64,000 bases of DNA from Embleya scabrispora (GTDB lineage Bacteria > Actinomycetota > Actinomycetes > Streptomycetales > Streptomycetaceae). The stretch spans positions 620,001-684,000 of the forward strand of contig NZ_MWQN01000002.1 of assembly GCF_002024165.1 (NCBI RefSeq), in the 5' to 3' direction. The position numbers and the translations under genes were made by a program. Under the pieces are notes generated by a model. It was not told the origin of the DNA. It saw only the letters and a list, made by a program, of their open reading frames with translations, and made no database searches. Below are positions 42,386 through 53,300 of the stretch, piece after piece (position 1 is the first letter of the stretch; the number at the start of each line of letters is the position of its first letter).

Positions 42386-44323
42386 TCAGCGCAGGGCGCG
42401 GGCGTCGCCGGCGATCTGTTGGGCCTTGGGGGCCGGGATGGTGCGGCCGGACTGGTTCTCCGCCCAGTTGGCCAGCTGGGGGTACTGGTCGTGGGCGAGC
42501 ATGGTGGTCAGGGTGGCCACCGCGACGCGGTCGGCGCCGGAGGTCAGGATCAGGTGGGCCAGGCCGGTACGCGTGGCGGTGATCGTGAAGGTGGATTCCG
42601 TGGCCGTGGTGCCGCCGGGGCCCTTGGCTTCGGCGCGCAGGGTGTGTGTGCCGAGGGGGAGGGCGGTGGTGTCGATCGGGGTGCCCGCCGCGAAATCCTT
42701 GCCGTCCAGGGTGAGCCGCACCGACTCGGCGCCGGTGGTGTCGAGCGCCGGCACCGGGGAGGCCGCACGTTCGACGCGGGCGCCCGGGGCCGGGGCGAGG
42801 ATGCGCACCGTCGGGGCGGCCGGCGTCGGCGGTGTGCCGTTCTGGCGCCACGCCGCGTTCCAGCCCGCGAGTTCGGCCGGGCGGTTGGTGATCACCGCGT
42901 CCACGCCGCCCGCCTCCAGGGTCTTCCACCCGGTGGCGTCGTCGACGGTCCAGACCATCACCGCGACGCCGGCCCGATGCAGGTCGGCGACCACTCCGGG
43001 GCGGGCGGCCAGGCCGCCGGCCGAGGGGTTGTAGGCCTTGAGGTCGAGGCGCTTGGCCAGGGCGACCGGGTCCGCGTCCAGGGCGCTGCGGAGCAGGCCC
43101 AGCGGCAGGTCGGGCGCCAACTCGTGGGTGAATTCGAGCGCGTCGACCTCGAAGCTCTGGACGAATACCCGGCCGCTCATCCCGGTGTCCCTGATGTCCC
43201 GGATGATGCGGGCCACTTCGTCCTTGGTGTGCTTGCCCTTGATCTCCAGGAGCAGATTGCCGCCGCGCGTGCGAAGGTCGTCCAACTGGGCGCGCAGCGT
43301 CGGTACCCGGGCCCCGGCGTGCAGCGGGGAGAACCACGAACCCGCGTCCAGGGCCGCGAGTTGAGCGGCCGTCAGGTCGCGGATCCGACCCTGGCCGTCG
43401 GTGGTCCGGTTCACCGTGTCGTCGTGCAGGATGTGCGGGATGCCGTCCAGGCTCGGCTGTACGTCGTTCTCGATCCAGTCGGCGCCGGCCCGGCGGGCGG
43501 TCTCGTCCGAGATCAGCGTGTTCTCCGGCGCGGCGGAGGACGCGCCCCGGTGCGCGACGACCGACATCGGCGCCCCCGGTGCCCGCAGGTAGGCGTTGGC
43601 CTCCGGGGCGAGCGTGGTGACCTTGACGTCGTCGAAGGAGACCCGTGCGCCGTTGACCAGGAGCGCCTGGCCGCCGTCGGCGGAGCGCTGGACCCGGGTG
43701 GTGCGCAGCGCCTCGCGCCCGTCCACGATCAGTCGGGCCCGGGCGCCGTGCACCTCGACCGCGATCCGTACGTCGCGGCCGGTGCCGGCGGCGGTCGGCG
43801 CGGGGCCGGTGTCGGTGACGTTCCAGGCGTTGGCGGTGGTGCGCTGGGCGAATTCGAGGCCGTTGCCGGCGGTGGTGCCGGTACGCATCGTGGCGATCGA
43901 CCACGGTGTGTTCCCCGTGGCAGGTACGTCCAGGCCGAACGCGGTCCAGCGGGCCGCGTCGACGGCGCTCTCGAAGCGGGCGACCGCCTCGAAGCGGAAG
44001 TCCTCCAGGTGTCGGCCGAAGGTGATCCGGCTCTGCTGACCGGAGTTGGCGGACGTACCGACCAGGCGGCCGTTCTCGACCTTCCAGTCGCCCTCGACCG
44101 CGCGCCAACCGGCGGGCAGCGTGGAGCCGCCGAAGTCCTCCGAGACCACCACGTCGCCGACGGCGGGCGCGGCCTGGGCCGAGTCGGTCGAGGCGGCGAC
44201 CGAGACGCCGGCGAGCGCGGCGGTCGCGGCCAGGCCCAGGGCGGTGCCCAGGGCGCCGGCCCGGAGCCGGGAGCGGTGCCGCCGAGGCAGCCGGAACGGT
44301 GACGCGGGTGTCTGTGCAGGCAT
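42386..44323 (-). CDS. Secreted glycerophosphodiester phosphodiesterase with added beta domains
   Basis: 645 residues from ATG 44323. The signal peptide has a twin-arginine-like RRHRSRLR start and a hydrophobic LGTALGLAATAALA core. Residues about 55-215 form a LamG/concanavalin-like sandwich (GWRAVEGDWKVENGRL, ARLIVDGREAL). The GDPD barrel spans about 225-470: VVAHRGASSAAPENT holds the catalytic His and Glu, and LLLEIKGKH, WIENDVQPSLDG and VWTVDDATGW supply other conserved residues. An Ig-like domain and an about 60-residue helical end follow. It should split glycerophosphodiesters outside the cell to release glycerol-3-phosphate for phosphate or carbon supply. Confidence 0.94.
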   Translation of the reverse strand: MPAQTPASPFRLPRRHRSRLRAGALGTALGLAATAALAGVSVAASTDSAQAAPAVGDVVVSEDFGGSTLPAGWRAVEGDWKVENGRLVGTSANSGQQSRITFGRHLEDFRFEAVARFESAVDAARWTAFGLDVPATGNTPWSIATMRTGTTAGNGLEFAQRTTANAWNVTDTGPAPTAAGTGRDVRIAVEVHGARARLIVDGREALRTTRVQRSADGGQALLVNGARVSFDDVKVTTLAPEANAYLRAPGAPMSVVAHRGASSAAPENTLISDETARRAGADWIENDVQPSLDGIPHILHDDTVNRTTDGQGRIRDLTAAQLAALDAGSWFSPLHAGARVPTLRAQLDDLRTRGGNLLLEIKGKHTKDEVARIIRDIRDTGMSGRVFVQSFEVDALEFTHELAPDLPLGLLRSALDADPVALAKRLDLKAYNPSAGGLAARPGVVADLHRAGVAVMVWTVDDATGWKTLEAGGVDAVITNRPAELAGWNAAWRQNGTPPTPAAPTVRILAPAPGARVERAASPVPALDTTGAESVRLTLDGKDFAAGTPIDTTALPLGTHTLRAEAKGPGGTTATESTFTITATRTGLAHLILTSGADRVAVATLTTMLAHDQYPQLANWAENQSGRTIPAPKAQQIAGDARALR

Positions 44324-44439
44324 GCCCGAAACGGTAGGGATCGCCGACGAACCGCCGACCACACGCACCTGAAGCCCGGACCAACGCTCGGCTCCGCAGG
44401 GTGTCCGACAGCCGACAGCCGGGCAAACCGCCCATCGAT

Positions 44440-45130
44440 TCACATAGGTTCCGTTCCGCCCAGCGGCCCGAGCCCCGAGCCGCCGGGCCCCGAGCCGCCC
44501 GAGCCCCGAGCCGCCGGAGCCACCGGAGCCCCGAGCCCCGAGCTGCCCGAGCCCCGAGCCGCCGGGAGCTCGCCAGAGTCACCCGAGCCCCCAAACCGCC
44601 CATCCGCCCATCCGCCTAGCCCCCGGGGCTGCGTGAGTCCTCGAGCCGCCGGGGCCATCTGAGTTATCGAGCCGCCGGGCCCCCGAACCGCCGATCCGCC
44701 GGTCCCCCGATCCGCCGGGCTGCCGGGCCGCCGGGGCTGCGTGAGTCCTCGAGCCGCCGGGGCCATTTGAGTTATCGAGCCCCCGAACCGCCGATCCCCC
44801 GAACCGCCGATCCGCCCATCCGCCGATCCGCCGGGGCTGCCTGAGCCCCCGAGCAGCCGGGCCATCTGAGTTATCGAGCCGCCTGAGTTATCGAGCCGCC
44901 AGGGCCATCTGAGTCCTCGAGCCGCCCGGGCCGCCAGAGTCACCCGAATCACCCGAGTCTGCCCGAGTCGCCTGAGCCGCCCGAGCCCCCAGGCCAGCCG
45001 CGCCCCCGGTCCCGGCCCCCGGTCCCGGCCCCGGCCTCCGGAGCCCCTCGAGCCCCGAGCCCGCACGGCCCCGAGACCTTCCGCCCAACCGCATCTTCCG
45101 GAGCCGCAGCCCCCCGCTCCCACCCCCGAC
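44440..45130. repeat. Repeat-rich spacer upstream of the NRPS genes
   Basis: About 690 bases built from short C/G-rich words (GAGCCGCCG, CCCCGAGCC, CCGATCCGCC). A longer unit of about 50 bases containing GGGGCTGCGTGAGTCCTCGA and GAGTTATCGAGCC is found at 44623, 44731 and, degenerate, at 44831, so the higher-order period is about 100-108 bases. Minus-strand translation gives Gly/Ser/Arg-rich repeats (SITQMAPAARGLTQP twice), but there is no start signal or domain, so I treat it as noncoding. It separates the glycerophosphodiesterase from the NRPS. Confidence 0.8.
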
Positions 45131-45391
45131 GCACCCGCAACTGCGGTGCGTGCCAAGCGTTTCGCAAGCGAGGCGCGGTACACCTGCTCTCGTCGAGGTC
45201 GGCCGGCGCGGTCCGACTCGACCCGATTCGTAGCCCTCCGGGCGTGGCGGTGCTACGGCTGCTTTCGGCCAACCCGAAGTAGTGGGGAGCAGGTGCTAGG
45301 CACAGTCAAATCCTTCCTCCACGATCTCCCCGGGAGCACATCGCCTGCGTCGCCGACCACGAATCGGCATGAGGAACCTTCAGGAGAGTCG

Positions 45392-48300
45392 ATGAGTTCA
45401 ACCGCATTCCCCGAGCTGGATCCGGCCGCACCCCTGGCCGCTGTGGTGGACGCCCGAATCGTGCACATGCCCGCTTCGATCGCGGTGATCGCCGGAGAAC
45501 ACCGGCTCTCCTACCGCGAGTTGGGCGAGCAGGCCGATCTGGTCGGGGCGCGCCTGGCGGCGGCCGGGGTGACCGGGGGCACCCTGGTCGGGGTCTGCCT
45601 GCCCCGCACACCCCATCTGGTCGCCACCCTGCTCGCGATCCTCCGCGCCGGAGCCGCGTACGTACCGCTCGACCCCGAGTACCCGCGCGACCGGCTGGAG
45701 TGGGTGATCGGCGACTCGCAGGCCCCCGTCGTGGTCACCGACCACGCCCACGAACACCTCCTGGCCGGGGCTGCGACCAGGCTCGTGCACGTCGACGGCC
45801 CGCCGCCCGCCGATCCGACGCCCGCCCGCGCGGCGACCGGCCCGGACGATCTCGCCTACGTGCTCTACACCTCCGGCTCCACCGGCCGGCCCAAGGGCGT
45901 CCGGGTGACCCACCGCGGGGTCGTGGCGATGTTGCGCTGGGCGGCCGACACCTATCGGCCCGACCAGGTCCGCGGGGTGTTGTGCTCCACCTCGGTGTGC
46001 TTCGACATCTCCGTCTACGAACTGTTCTTCCCGCTCGCCGTCGGCGGCACGGTGATCCTCGTGGAGAACGTGCTCGCGCTGGCCGACGCGCCCGCGCGGG
46101 ACGAGGTCACCCTGATCAACACCGTGCCCAGCGCGATGGCCGCGCTGCTGCGCGGTCCCGGACTGCCGGCCGGAGTTCGTACGATCAACCTGGTCGGCGA
46201 GGCGCTGTCGCGGCGGGTCGCGGACCAGGTGTACGCGTGCCCGCAGGTCGAGTATCTGTACAACCTGTACGGGCCGACCGAGGACACCGTGTACTCCACC
46301 TGGGCCGTGGTGGACCGCACCGACCGGGCCGAGCCGCTGATCGGCGTACCGATCCCCGGCACCACCGCCCACGTACACGCCGAGGACGGCGAACCCGCCG
46401 CGGCCGGCGAGTTGGGCGAGCTGTACCTCGCGGGCGACGGCCTCGCGCAGGGGTATCACGGCCGCCCCGACCTGACCGCCGAGCGCTTCGTCACGGTGGC
46501 GGGGGAGCGCCGCTACCGCACCGGCGACCTGGTGCGCCGCAGACCCGACGGCGCGTTGGAATATCACGGTCGGGTCGACCAGCAGGTCAAGCTGCGTGGC
46601 TTCCGGATCGAACTCGGCGAGATCGAGGCGGTGTTGACCGGACACCCCGGAGTCCAGGCCGCCGCCGTGGTGCTGCGCGAGGACGCGGCCGGCCCGTTCC
46701 TGGCGGCGTTCGTGCAGCCCGCCGCCGGGACGCCTGCCGCCGGCCCCGCCGACCTGCGCGCCCACTGCCTCACCCGGCTCCCCGCCTACATGCTCCCGGA
46801 CGCCGTCTCCCTCCTCCCGGAGCTGCCGCTCACCCTCAACGGCAAGATCGACCGCAAGGCGCTGCCCGAGGCGACCCGATCGCGCTTCGTGGCCGCCGAG
46901 TTCGTCGGCCCCCGCACACCCACCGAGACCCGCGTCGTGGCGACCTTCCACGACGTGCTGGGTGTGCCCCGCATCGGCGTGCACGACCCGTTCCTCGACG
47001 CCGGCGGCAACTCGCTCCTGGCCGTCGGACTACTGGCCCGCGTCGAGCGGGAGTTCGGGATCCGTATCCCGCTCGACACCTTCTTCGCCCTGCCCACCCC
47101 CGCCGCCGTGGCCGAGCGGGTCGACCGGGCCGAACCGGGCTCGGCCGGGCCCCTGGTCGAACCGCCGTACCGCGACCCGCGTACCCCCGTCCTGGTGGGC
47201 ACCGTCCAGCGCGAGTTCGCCACGCACGAACTGGTCGCCCCCGGCAGCGCGTTGTACAACGTGCCGCTGCGGATCCGGGCCATCGGCGCGCTCGATCCGG
47301 TCGAACTGAGTCGGGCCCTGGGCGAATTGGTGCGTCGGCACGAGGTATTGCGCACCGCGCTGATGTTCCGGGCCGGCGCCGCGGTGGCCGAGATTCGACC
47401 CCCCTACCCGGTCGAGGTGCCGCTGCTCGACCTGCCGGACGCGGACCCCGCCCAGGTGGAGGCGGCGCTGCGCCCGTACGCGCGCCGGCCGCTGGATCGG
47501 GCGGAGGGCCGGCTGCTGCGCGCGGTCGCCGTCCGCACCGGCCCGGACCGGTATGAACTGCTGCTCGTGATCCACCACATCGCGATGGACGGCTGGTCGA
47601 TCGGGCTGCTCCTGAACGACCTGGCCCGGGCCTATCAGGGTGTGCCGCTCGGCGAACCCGCGCTCCAGTACCGCGACGTGGCCGCCTGGGAGCGCCGCCA
47701 CGCCGACGCGCACGAGGACGAGGCGCGCCGCTGGGCCGGCCGGCTGACCGACCTGAGCCCGGAGCAGTACCTCCCGGGCGATCGCACCCACGCCGACCCG
47801 TTCGACCCGAGCGGGGCCCGGTTCGCCCGCCGCCTCGACGCCGGCCTCGTGCGCGCCGCCGAGGAGTGGGCGGCCGGCGAGGGGGCCAGCCTGTACATGG
47901 CGATGCTCGCCGCCCTCGGCATCCTCGTGAACCGCTACACCGGCCGTACCGACCAGGCCGTACTCACCCCGTTCGCGGTCCGACCGCTGCCGGAACTGGA
48001 GGACGTGGTCGGCCCGTTGCTGAACACGGTGCCGCTGCGCTTCCGGGTCGAGGGCACCGACTCCTTCCGTGAGCTGGTGCACCGGCTGCGCCCCGTCGTG
48101 CTCGACGCGCTCGACCACAGCGCGCTGCCCTACCTGGAGCAGCTGCGCTTCGCGGGCGTGGCCGGCGCCGATACCTCCACACCCGTGTCCCAACTGCTGC
48201 TCGCGGTGCAGAACCACCCGGGCGCGGCGGTCGAACTGCCGGGCTTGACGCTGGAATTCCTGGAAGAGATGTGCAACGGCGGGGCCAAGACCGACCTGTC

Positions 48301-50359
48301 GATGTTCGTCGAGTTCCCGGCGAGCGGGCCGCTGCTGTCCGTGGAGTATCGCACCGGGCGCTACGACGAGGCCTCGATCGCGACGATCGTCGACCACCTG
48401 ATGGCGATCCTCGCCGAGGGCCTGGCCGCGCCCGACCGGCCGATCACCGAAACGATCATGCTCGATCCGGCCGAGTACGCGCGAGTGGTCGAGGGCGCCA
48501 ACCCCGCCCCGACCGCGCGCCCCGACGTGTGCCTGCCCGATCTGATCGCCGCGCAGATCGCCCGCACCCCGGACGCGATCGCCGTTTCCGCCGCGAGCGG
48601 CACCCTCACCTACAACGAACTCGATGCCCTCGCCGCCCGGCTGGCCCGCACCCTGCGCTACTACGGCGCCGAGCGCGGCACCCGCGTGGCAGTCGCCATG
48701 CCCCGCACCCACCTGCTGCCCGCCGCGCTCCTGGCGGTGTTGCGCACCGGCGCCGCCTACCTGCCGATCGACACCGACCAGCCGATCGCCCGCAACCGGG
48801 CCCTGCTCGACGACGCCAAGGTCACCCTGATCGTCGGGGAGAGCGCGCACGCGGCCGGGGTGCCGCTGTTGGCCGACCCCGGCTACGACGTGGTCCTCGT
48901 GGACGGCGACGAGGTCCGTTTGGCCCCCGCCGCCACGCCGGATCCGGGCATCGAGGCGGAGGACCCGGCCTACCTCATCCACACCTCCGGCTCCACCGGC
49001 CGGCCCAAGGCGGTCGCCGTCCCGCACCGCGCCATCGTCAACTTCCTGCTCTCGATGGCGCGCGAACCCGGACTGACCGCCGCCGACACGATGGCCGCCG
49101 TCACCACGCTCACCTTCGACATCGCCGCCCTGGAACTGTGGTTGCCGCTCGTGGTCGGCGCCCGAGTGGAGATCGCCGACCGCGAGACGAGCGCCGACGG
49201 CCGCCGACTGGCCGACTGGCTCGATCGCCGTGAGGTGACGGTGTGCCAGGCCACCCCCGCCACATGGCGCATGCTCCTGGAGGCCCACTGGCCCGGCCGC
49301 CCCGGCCTGGTCGCGCTCTGCGGCGGCGAGGCGCTGACCGGCGACCTGGCCGGCGCGCTGCTCGACCGCTGCGCGCGGGTGTGGAACATGTATGGCCCGA
49401 CCGAGACCACGGTCTGGTCCACCCTGCTGCGCGCCGACCGCGCCCACGCCGCGCTGCGCGTGGTCCCGATCGGCACGCCGATCGACAACACCCGGGTGTA
49501 CGTACTGGATTCGGCCGGCCGCCCCGCACCCGTCAACGCGCCCGGCGAGTTGTGCATCGCCGGCGCCGGTGTCGCGCTGGGCTACCTCGGCAACGCCGAG
49601 ACCACCGCGGAACGCTTCGTCCACGACCCGTTCGGGCCGCCCGGCGCGCTGATGTACCGCACAGGCGACATCGCCTGCCGGCGCCGCGACGGCTCGCTCG
49701 AATTCCACGGGCGGGCCGATCACCAGGTCAAGCTGCGCGGCTTCCGGATCGAACTGGGCGAAGTGGAGGCGGGGTTGACCGCGCTGCCCGAGGTGAACGC
49801 CGCCGTCGCGAGCGTCTGGGACGCACCCGCCGGGCCCACCCTGGTCGGCTACGTCGTCTCGGAAACCCCGTTCACGGCCGCCGAGTTGACCGCCGCGCTG
49901 GCCGAACGACTGCCCCGCCACCTGATCCCCGGCGTGCTGATCCCACTCGACGCGCTGCCGCTGACCCCCGCCGGGAAAATCGACCGCAAGGCCCTGCCCG
50001 AGCCGCGTCCCGGCGGCAGCGGCGCGCCCCCCGAGGGCGACTGCGAGGAGATCCTGGCCGAGATCTGGCACGAACTGCTCGGGCCGGCCCGCATCGGCCG
50101 CGACGACCGGTTCCTGGGCCTGGGCGGCAACTCGCTCCAGGCACTGCGCATGGCGGCCATGGTCGAGGAGCGCTTCGAGATCACCTTCCCGCTGCGCGTG
50201 GTCTTCGAGGCGCCGAGCCTGGCCGCGATGGCCCGCCGGATCGAGGACATCCTGATGGCCGAACCGGAGGACCCCGAAGAGTTCGACGCGGGCGTGGACG
50301 TCGTCGAGCACACCGGCCCGACCCCCTACCCCGCCCCGACCGCGGGGGACGTACGATGA
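45392..50359 (+). CDS. Nonribosomal peptide synthetase, A-T-C-A-T
   Basis: 1,655 residues from ATG 45392 with CAGGAGAG upstream. The order is A1 (about 15-510, YTSGSTGRPKG, LYGPTED), T1 (Ser541 in GGNSLL), C (about 605-1030, HHIAMDGWS at 728-736), A2 (about 1040-1530, HTSGSTGRPKA, MYGPTET) and T2 (Ser1581 in GGNSLQ). It begins with A, so it is the loading module plus one extension module. Hand-read specificity residues are D-I-Y-N-N-V-L-V-Y for A1 (no confident match; some similarity to Ala-type codes) and D-I-L-Q-L-G-M-V-W for A2, very near the glycine code. The usual C1 motif at the start of the C domain is missing, replaced by VQREFATHELV. The next gene overlaps by ATGA. Confidence 0.97.
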   Translation: MSSTAFPELDPAAPLAAVVDARIVHMPASIAVIAGEHRLSYRELGEQADLVGARLAAAGVTGGTLVGVCLPRTPHLVATLLAILRAGAAYVPLDPEYPRDRLEWVIGDSQAPVVVTDHAHEHLLAGAATRLVHVDGPPPADPTPARAATGPDDLAYVLYTSGSTGRPKGVRVTHRGVVAMLRWAADTYRPDQVRGVLCSTSVCFDISVYELFFPLAVGGTVILVENVLALADAPARDEVTLINTVPSAMAALLRGPGLPAGVRTINLVGEALSRRVADQVYACPQVEYLYNLYGPTEDTVYSTWAVVDRTDRAEPLIGVPIPGTTAHVHAEDGEPAAAGELGELYLAGDGLAQGYHGRPDLTAERFVTVAGERRYRTGDLVRRRPDGALEYHGRVDQQVKLRGFRIELGEIEAVLTGHPGVQAAAVVLREDAAGPFLAAFVQPAAGTPAAGPADLRAHCLTRLPAYMLPDAVSLLPELPLTLNGKIDRKALPEATRSRFVAAEFVGPRTPTETRVVATFHDVLGVPRIGVHDPFLDAGGNSLLAVGLLARVEREFGIRIPLDTFFALPTPAAVAERVDRAEPGSAGPLVEPPYRDPRTPVLVGTVQREFATHELVAPGSALYNVPLRIRAIGALDPVELSRALGELVRRHEVLRTALMFRAGAAVAEIRPPYPVEVPLLDLPDADPAQVEAALRPYARRPLDRAEGRLLRAVAVRTGPDRYELLLVIHHIAMDGWSIGLLLNDLARAYQGVPLGEPALQYRDVAAWERRHADAHEDEARRWAGRLTDLSPEQYLPGDRTHADPFDPSGARFARRLDAGLVRAAEEWAAGEGASLYMAMLAALGILVNRYTGRTDQAVLTPFAVRPLPELEDVVGPLLNTVPLRFRVEGTDSFRELVHRLRPVVLDALDHSALPYLEQLRFAGVAGADTSTPVSQLLLAVQNHPGAAVELPGLTLEFLEEMCNGGAKTDLSMFVEFPASGPLLSVEYRTGRYDEASIATIVDHLMAILAEGLAAPDRPITETIMLDPAEYARVVEGANPAPTARPDVCLPDLIAAQIARTPDAIAVSAASGTLTYNELDALAARLARTLRYYGAERGTRVAVAMPRTHLLPAALLAVLRTGAAYLPIDTDQPIARNRALLDDAKVTLIVGESAHAAGVPLLADPGYDVVLVDGDEVRLAPAATPDPGIEAEDPAYLIHTSGSTGRPKAVAVPHRAIVNFLLSMAREPGLTAADTMAAVTTLTFDIAALELWLPLVVGARVEIADRETSADGRRLADWLDRREVTVCQATPATWRMLLEAHWPGRPGLVALCGGEALTGDLAGALLDRCARVWNMYGPTETTVWSTLLRADRAHAALRVVPIGTPIDNTRVYVLDSAGRPAPVNAPGELCIAGAGVALGYLGNAETTAERFVHDPFGPPGALMYRTGDIACRRRDGSLEFHGRADHQVKLRGFRIELGEVEAGLTALPEVNAAVASVWDAPAGPTLVGYVVSETPFTAAELTAALAERLPRHLIPGVLIPLDALPLTPAGKIDRKALPEPRPGGSGAPPEGDCEEILAEIWHELLGPARIGRDDRFLGLGGNSLQALRMAAMVEERFEITFPLRVVFEAPSLAAMARRIEDILMAEPEDPEEFDAGVDVVEHTGPTPYPAPTAGDVR

Positions 50360-53300
50360 CCGATTCCGAGGAGATCCTGACCACGCGCCCCGACCCCGAC
50401 CGGGACCCGGAGCGCGCCCGCCGCGAACACCTGCGCCGCCGGCTGGCCCGGGCCCGGTCCACCACACCCCGGGCCGAGTTGACCCCCAGGCCCGCCGACG
50501 TACCCACGCCGCTGTCCGCCGCGCAACGCCGGATGTGGTTCCTGGCCCAGTACGAACCCGACGGCGCCGCCTACAACATGCCGCTTGTGCTGCGCCTGAC
50601 CGGCCGCCCCGACGAGGGCGCGCTCGGTGCCGCGCTGACCGACGTGGTGGCCCGGCACGAGGTGCTGCGCACGGTGTACCCCAGCGTGGACGGCCACGTG
50701 CTGCCCACCGTCGTGGACGTCGACCGGTTCGCGATGCCCGTCGTCGACCTGCCGGAGCCGGACGTACCGGACCGGCTCGCCGCCGAGGCCCGGCAACCCT
50801 TCGCCCTGGCCGAGGAACTGCCGATCCGGGCCGCCCTGTTACGCTCCGACGACCGCTGCGTACTGAGCGTGGTGCTGCACCACATCGCGGCCGACGCCTG
50901 GTCGGTGGGCGTGCTGTTCCGCGAGCTGACCGCCGCGTACACCGCCCGCCTCGCCGGCCGCGCACCCGGTGTGCCGCCCCTGCCGGTCCAGTACGCCGAT
51001 GTCGCCTACCGCCAGGAGACCACTCTCGCCGCCGAACTCGACCGGCAGCGCGCCTGGTGGCTGGACCGGCTGCGCGGCGCAGCCGCCACGATCACCGTCC
51101 CGACCGACCGCCCGCGTCCCGCCGTGGCCGACACCACGGGCGAGCGCATCCAGGTCGCCTTCGGCGCCGACCGCTCGCGCCGCGTCCGGGCCCTGGCCGA
51201 ACGCACCGGCACCACCACGTACATGGTGTTGCTGACCGCCCTCCAAGTGGTGCTCGCCCGGTACAGCGGCGGCACCGACGTGACCGTCGGCAGCCCGGTG
51301 GCCGGACGTACGCACCGCAGCACCGACGACCTGATCGGCTGCTTCGTCAACACCCTCGCGATGCGCACCGATCTGTCGGGCGAACCGAGCGTGCGCGAAC
51401 TGCTCGGCCGGGTCCGGGAGGGGACCCTCGCCGCGTTCGCCCGCCAGGAACTGCCCTTCGACCGACTCGTCGACGCGCTCGACCTCGGTCGCGAACTCGC
51501 CTACACACCGCTGTTCCAGGTACTGCTCAACGTGCACAACCAGACCTCCGTGCAGCCCACGCTGCCCGGCGTCGAGGTCGAATGGCGCGACACCTACACC
51601 GGCGCCGCGAAGTTCGACCTGGCGATCGCCGTGCTCGACACCGGCACCGCCGACGAGTTGCGCGCCGACCTGGTCTGGCGCAGCGCGCTCTACGACGAGT
51701 CCACCATCCGGCGCACCTTCGGCCACCTCGCCACCGTCCTGGACGCGATGGCGGCCGATCCGGAACGGCCGGTGGCCGAACTGCCGTTGCTCACCGCCGC
51801 CGAGGAGAGCGCGCTCGCCGGATGGAACGACACCGCACGCGCGTGGGACACCGCCGGCACCCTGCACGGCCTGATCGAGGACCAGGCCCGCGCCACCCCG
51901 GAGCGGCCGGCCGTCCGAGGCAGCGACGAGACGCTCACCTACGCCGAACTCGACTCCCGCGCCGCCGCGTTGGCTCGACGGTTGACCGCCTTGGGGGTCG
52001 GCCCGAACCGCGTCGTCGGGCTGTTCGTCGAGCGTTCGGCCGCGCTGATCGTCGGCATGCTCGGCATTCTCAAGGCCGGCGGCGCCTATCTGCCGCTGGA
52101 CCCGCTCTACCCCGACGACCGCATCCGCACGCTCCTCGGCGCCGCCGACGCCGTCGCCGTGGTCGCCACCGCCGATCTGCACACCCGCGTCGGCGACGTC
52201 CTGCCGGTCGTCGCCCCCGACCCGGTCGCCCCCGCCGACCCGGTCCCGGTCCCGTCCGTCTCGTCGCCGGTTGCCGCCACGGATCTGTGCTACGTGCTGT
52301 TCACCTCCGGCTCCACCGGCACGCCCAAGGCGGTGGCGGTCGAGCACCGCAACTATCTCAACTACCTGTTCGGGCTGCGCGAGCGAATACGGCCCGGTCG
52401 GGCGGCCGACGGCCGGCCGTGGAACTGGGCGCTGGTGTCCACCTTCGCCGCCGACCTCGGCACGACGAACGTGTTCGGCGCGCTCACCTCGGGCGGCTGC
52501 CTGCACCTGCTCACCCGGGACCAGGCCACCGACCCCGACGCGTTCGCCGCATATCTGACGGCACATCGCATCGATGCGATGAAGCTGGTCCCCAGCCACC
52601 TGGAGGGACTGGCCGCAGGCGGCGACCGGTTCGCCGACGCGCTGCCGCGCGAACTGCTGATCTGCGCGGGGGAGCCGCTCCGCGCCGAACTGCTCGACCG
52701 GATCCGGGCGGCGCGGCCGGAGTTGACCGTGCACAACCACTACGGGCCGACCGAGACCACCGTCTCGATGCTCGGCACACCCGTCACCGAGGTGCCCGCC
52801 GGCGCGGCGAGCGCGCCGTTGGGGCTGCCGTTCGGCAACGTCGGCGCGCATGTGCTCGACCCGCTGCGCCGACCGCTTCCGGTGGGCGTGCCGGGTGAGT
52901 TGTACGTGACCGGCGCCGGGGTCGCCCGGGGCTATCTCGGCTCGGCCGCGTCGACCGCGGAGCGTTTCGTCGACCTCGACGGGTCGCGTGCGTACCGCAC
53001 CGGCGACCTGGTCCGGCGGCGCCCCGACGGCCGGATCGAGTTTCTGGGCCGAGCCGACCACCAGGTCAAGATCCGCGGCTTCCGGGTCGAGATCGGCGAG
53101 GTGGAAGCCGAGCTCGGCGCCCTGCCCGGCGTACGCGAGGCGGTCGTGGTGGCCCGCGGCGAGGGCGCCGCCCGCAAGCTGGTGGGCTACGTGGTCGTCG
53201 AACCCGCCGCGCCGGACGGCCGACCCGCCCTCGACGGCGCCACGATTCGCGCCGCCGTGCGCACCCGCCTGCCCGATTACATGGTCCCCTCGGCGGTCGA

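Noticed and set aside
41579-44302. Plus-strand open frame of about 900 codons over the glycerophosphodiesterase gene
   Set aside because: No domain, ribosome binding site or hydrophobic pattern; the minus strand encodes a complete signal peptide plus GDPD protein.
44440-45183. Minus-strand Gly/Ser-rich open frame with repeated SITQMAPAARGLTQP
   Set aside because: Follows from the DNA repeat itself; no start signal, no domain, and its repeats track the DNA unit lengths.
47030-50965. Minus-strand open frame of about 1,300 codons antisense to the NRPS genes
   Set aside because: Low-complexity Arg/Gly/Gln/His-rich translation complementary to well-defined A, T and C domains.
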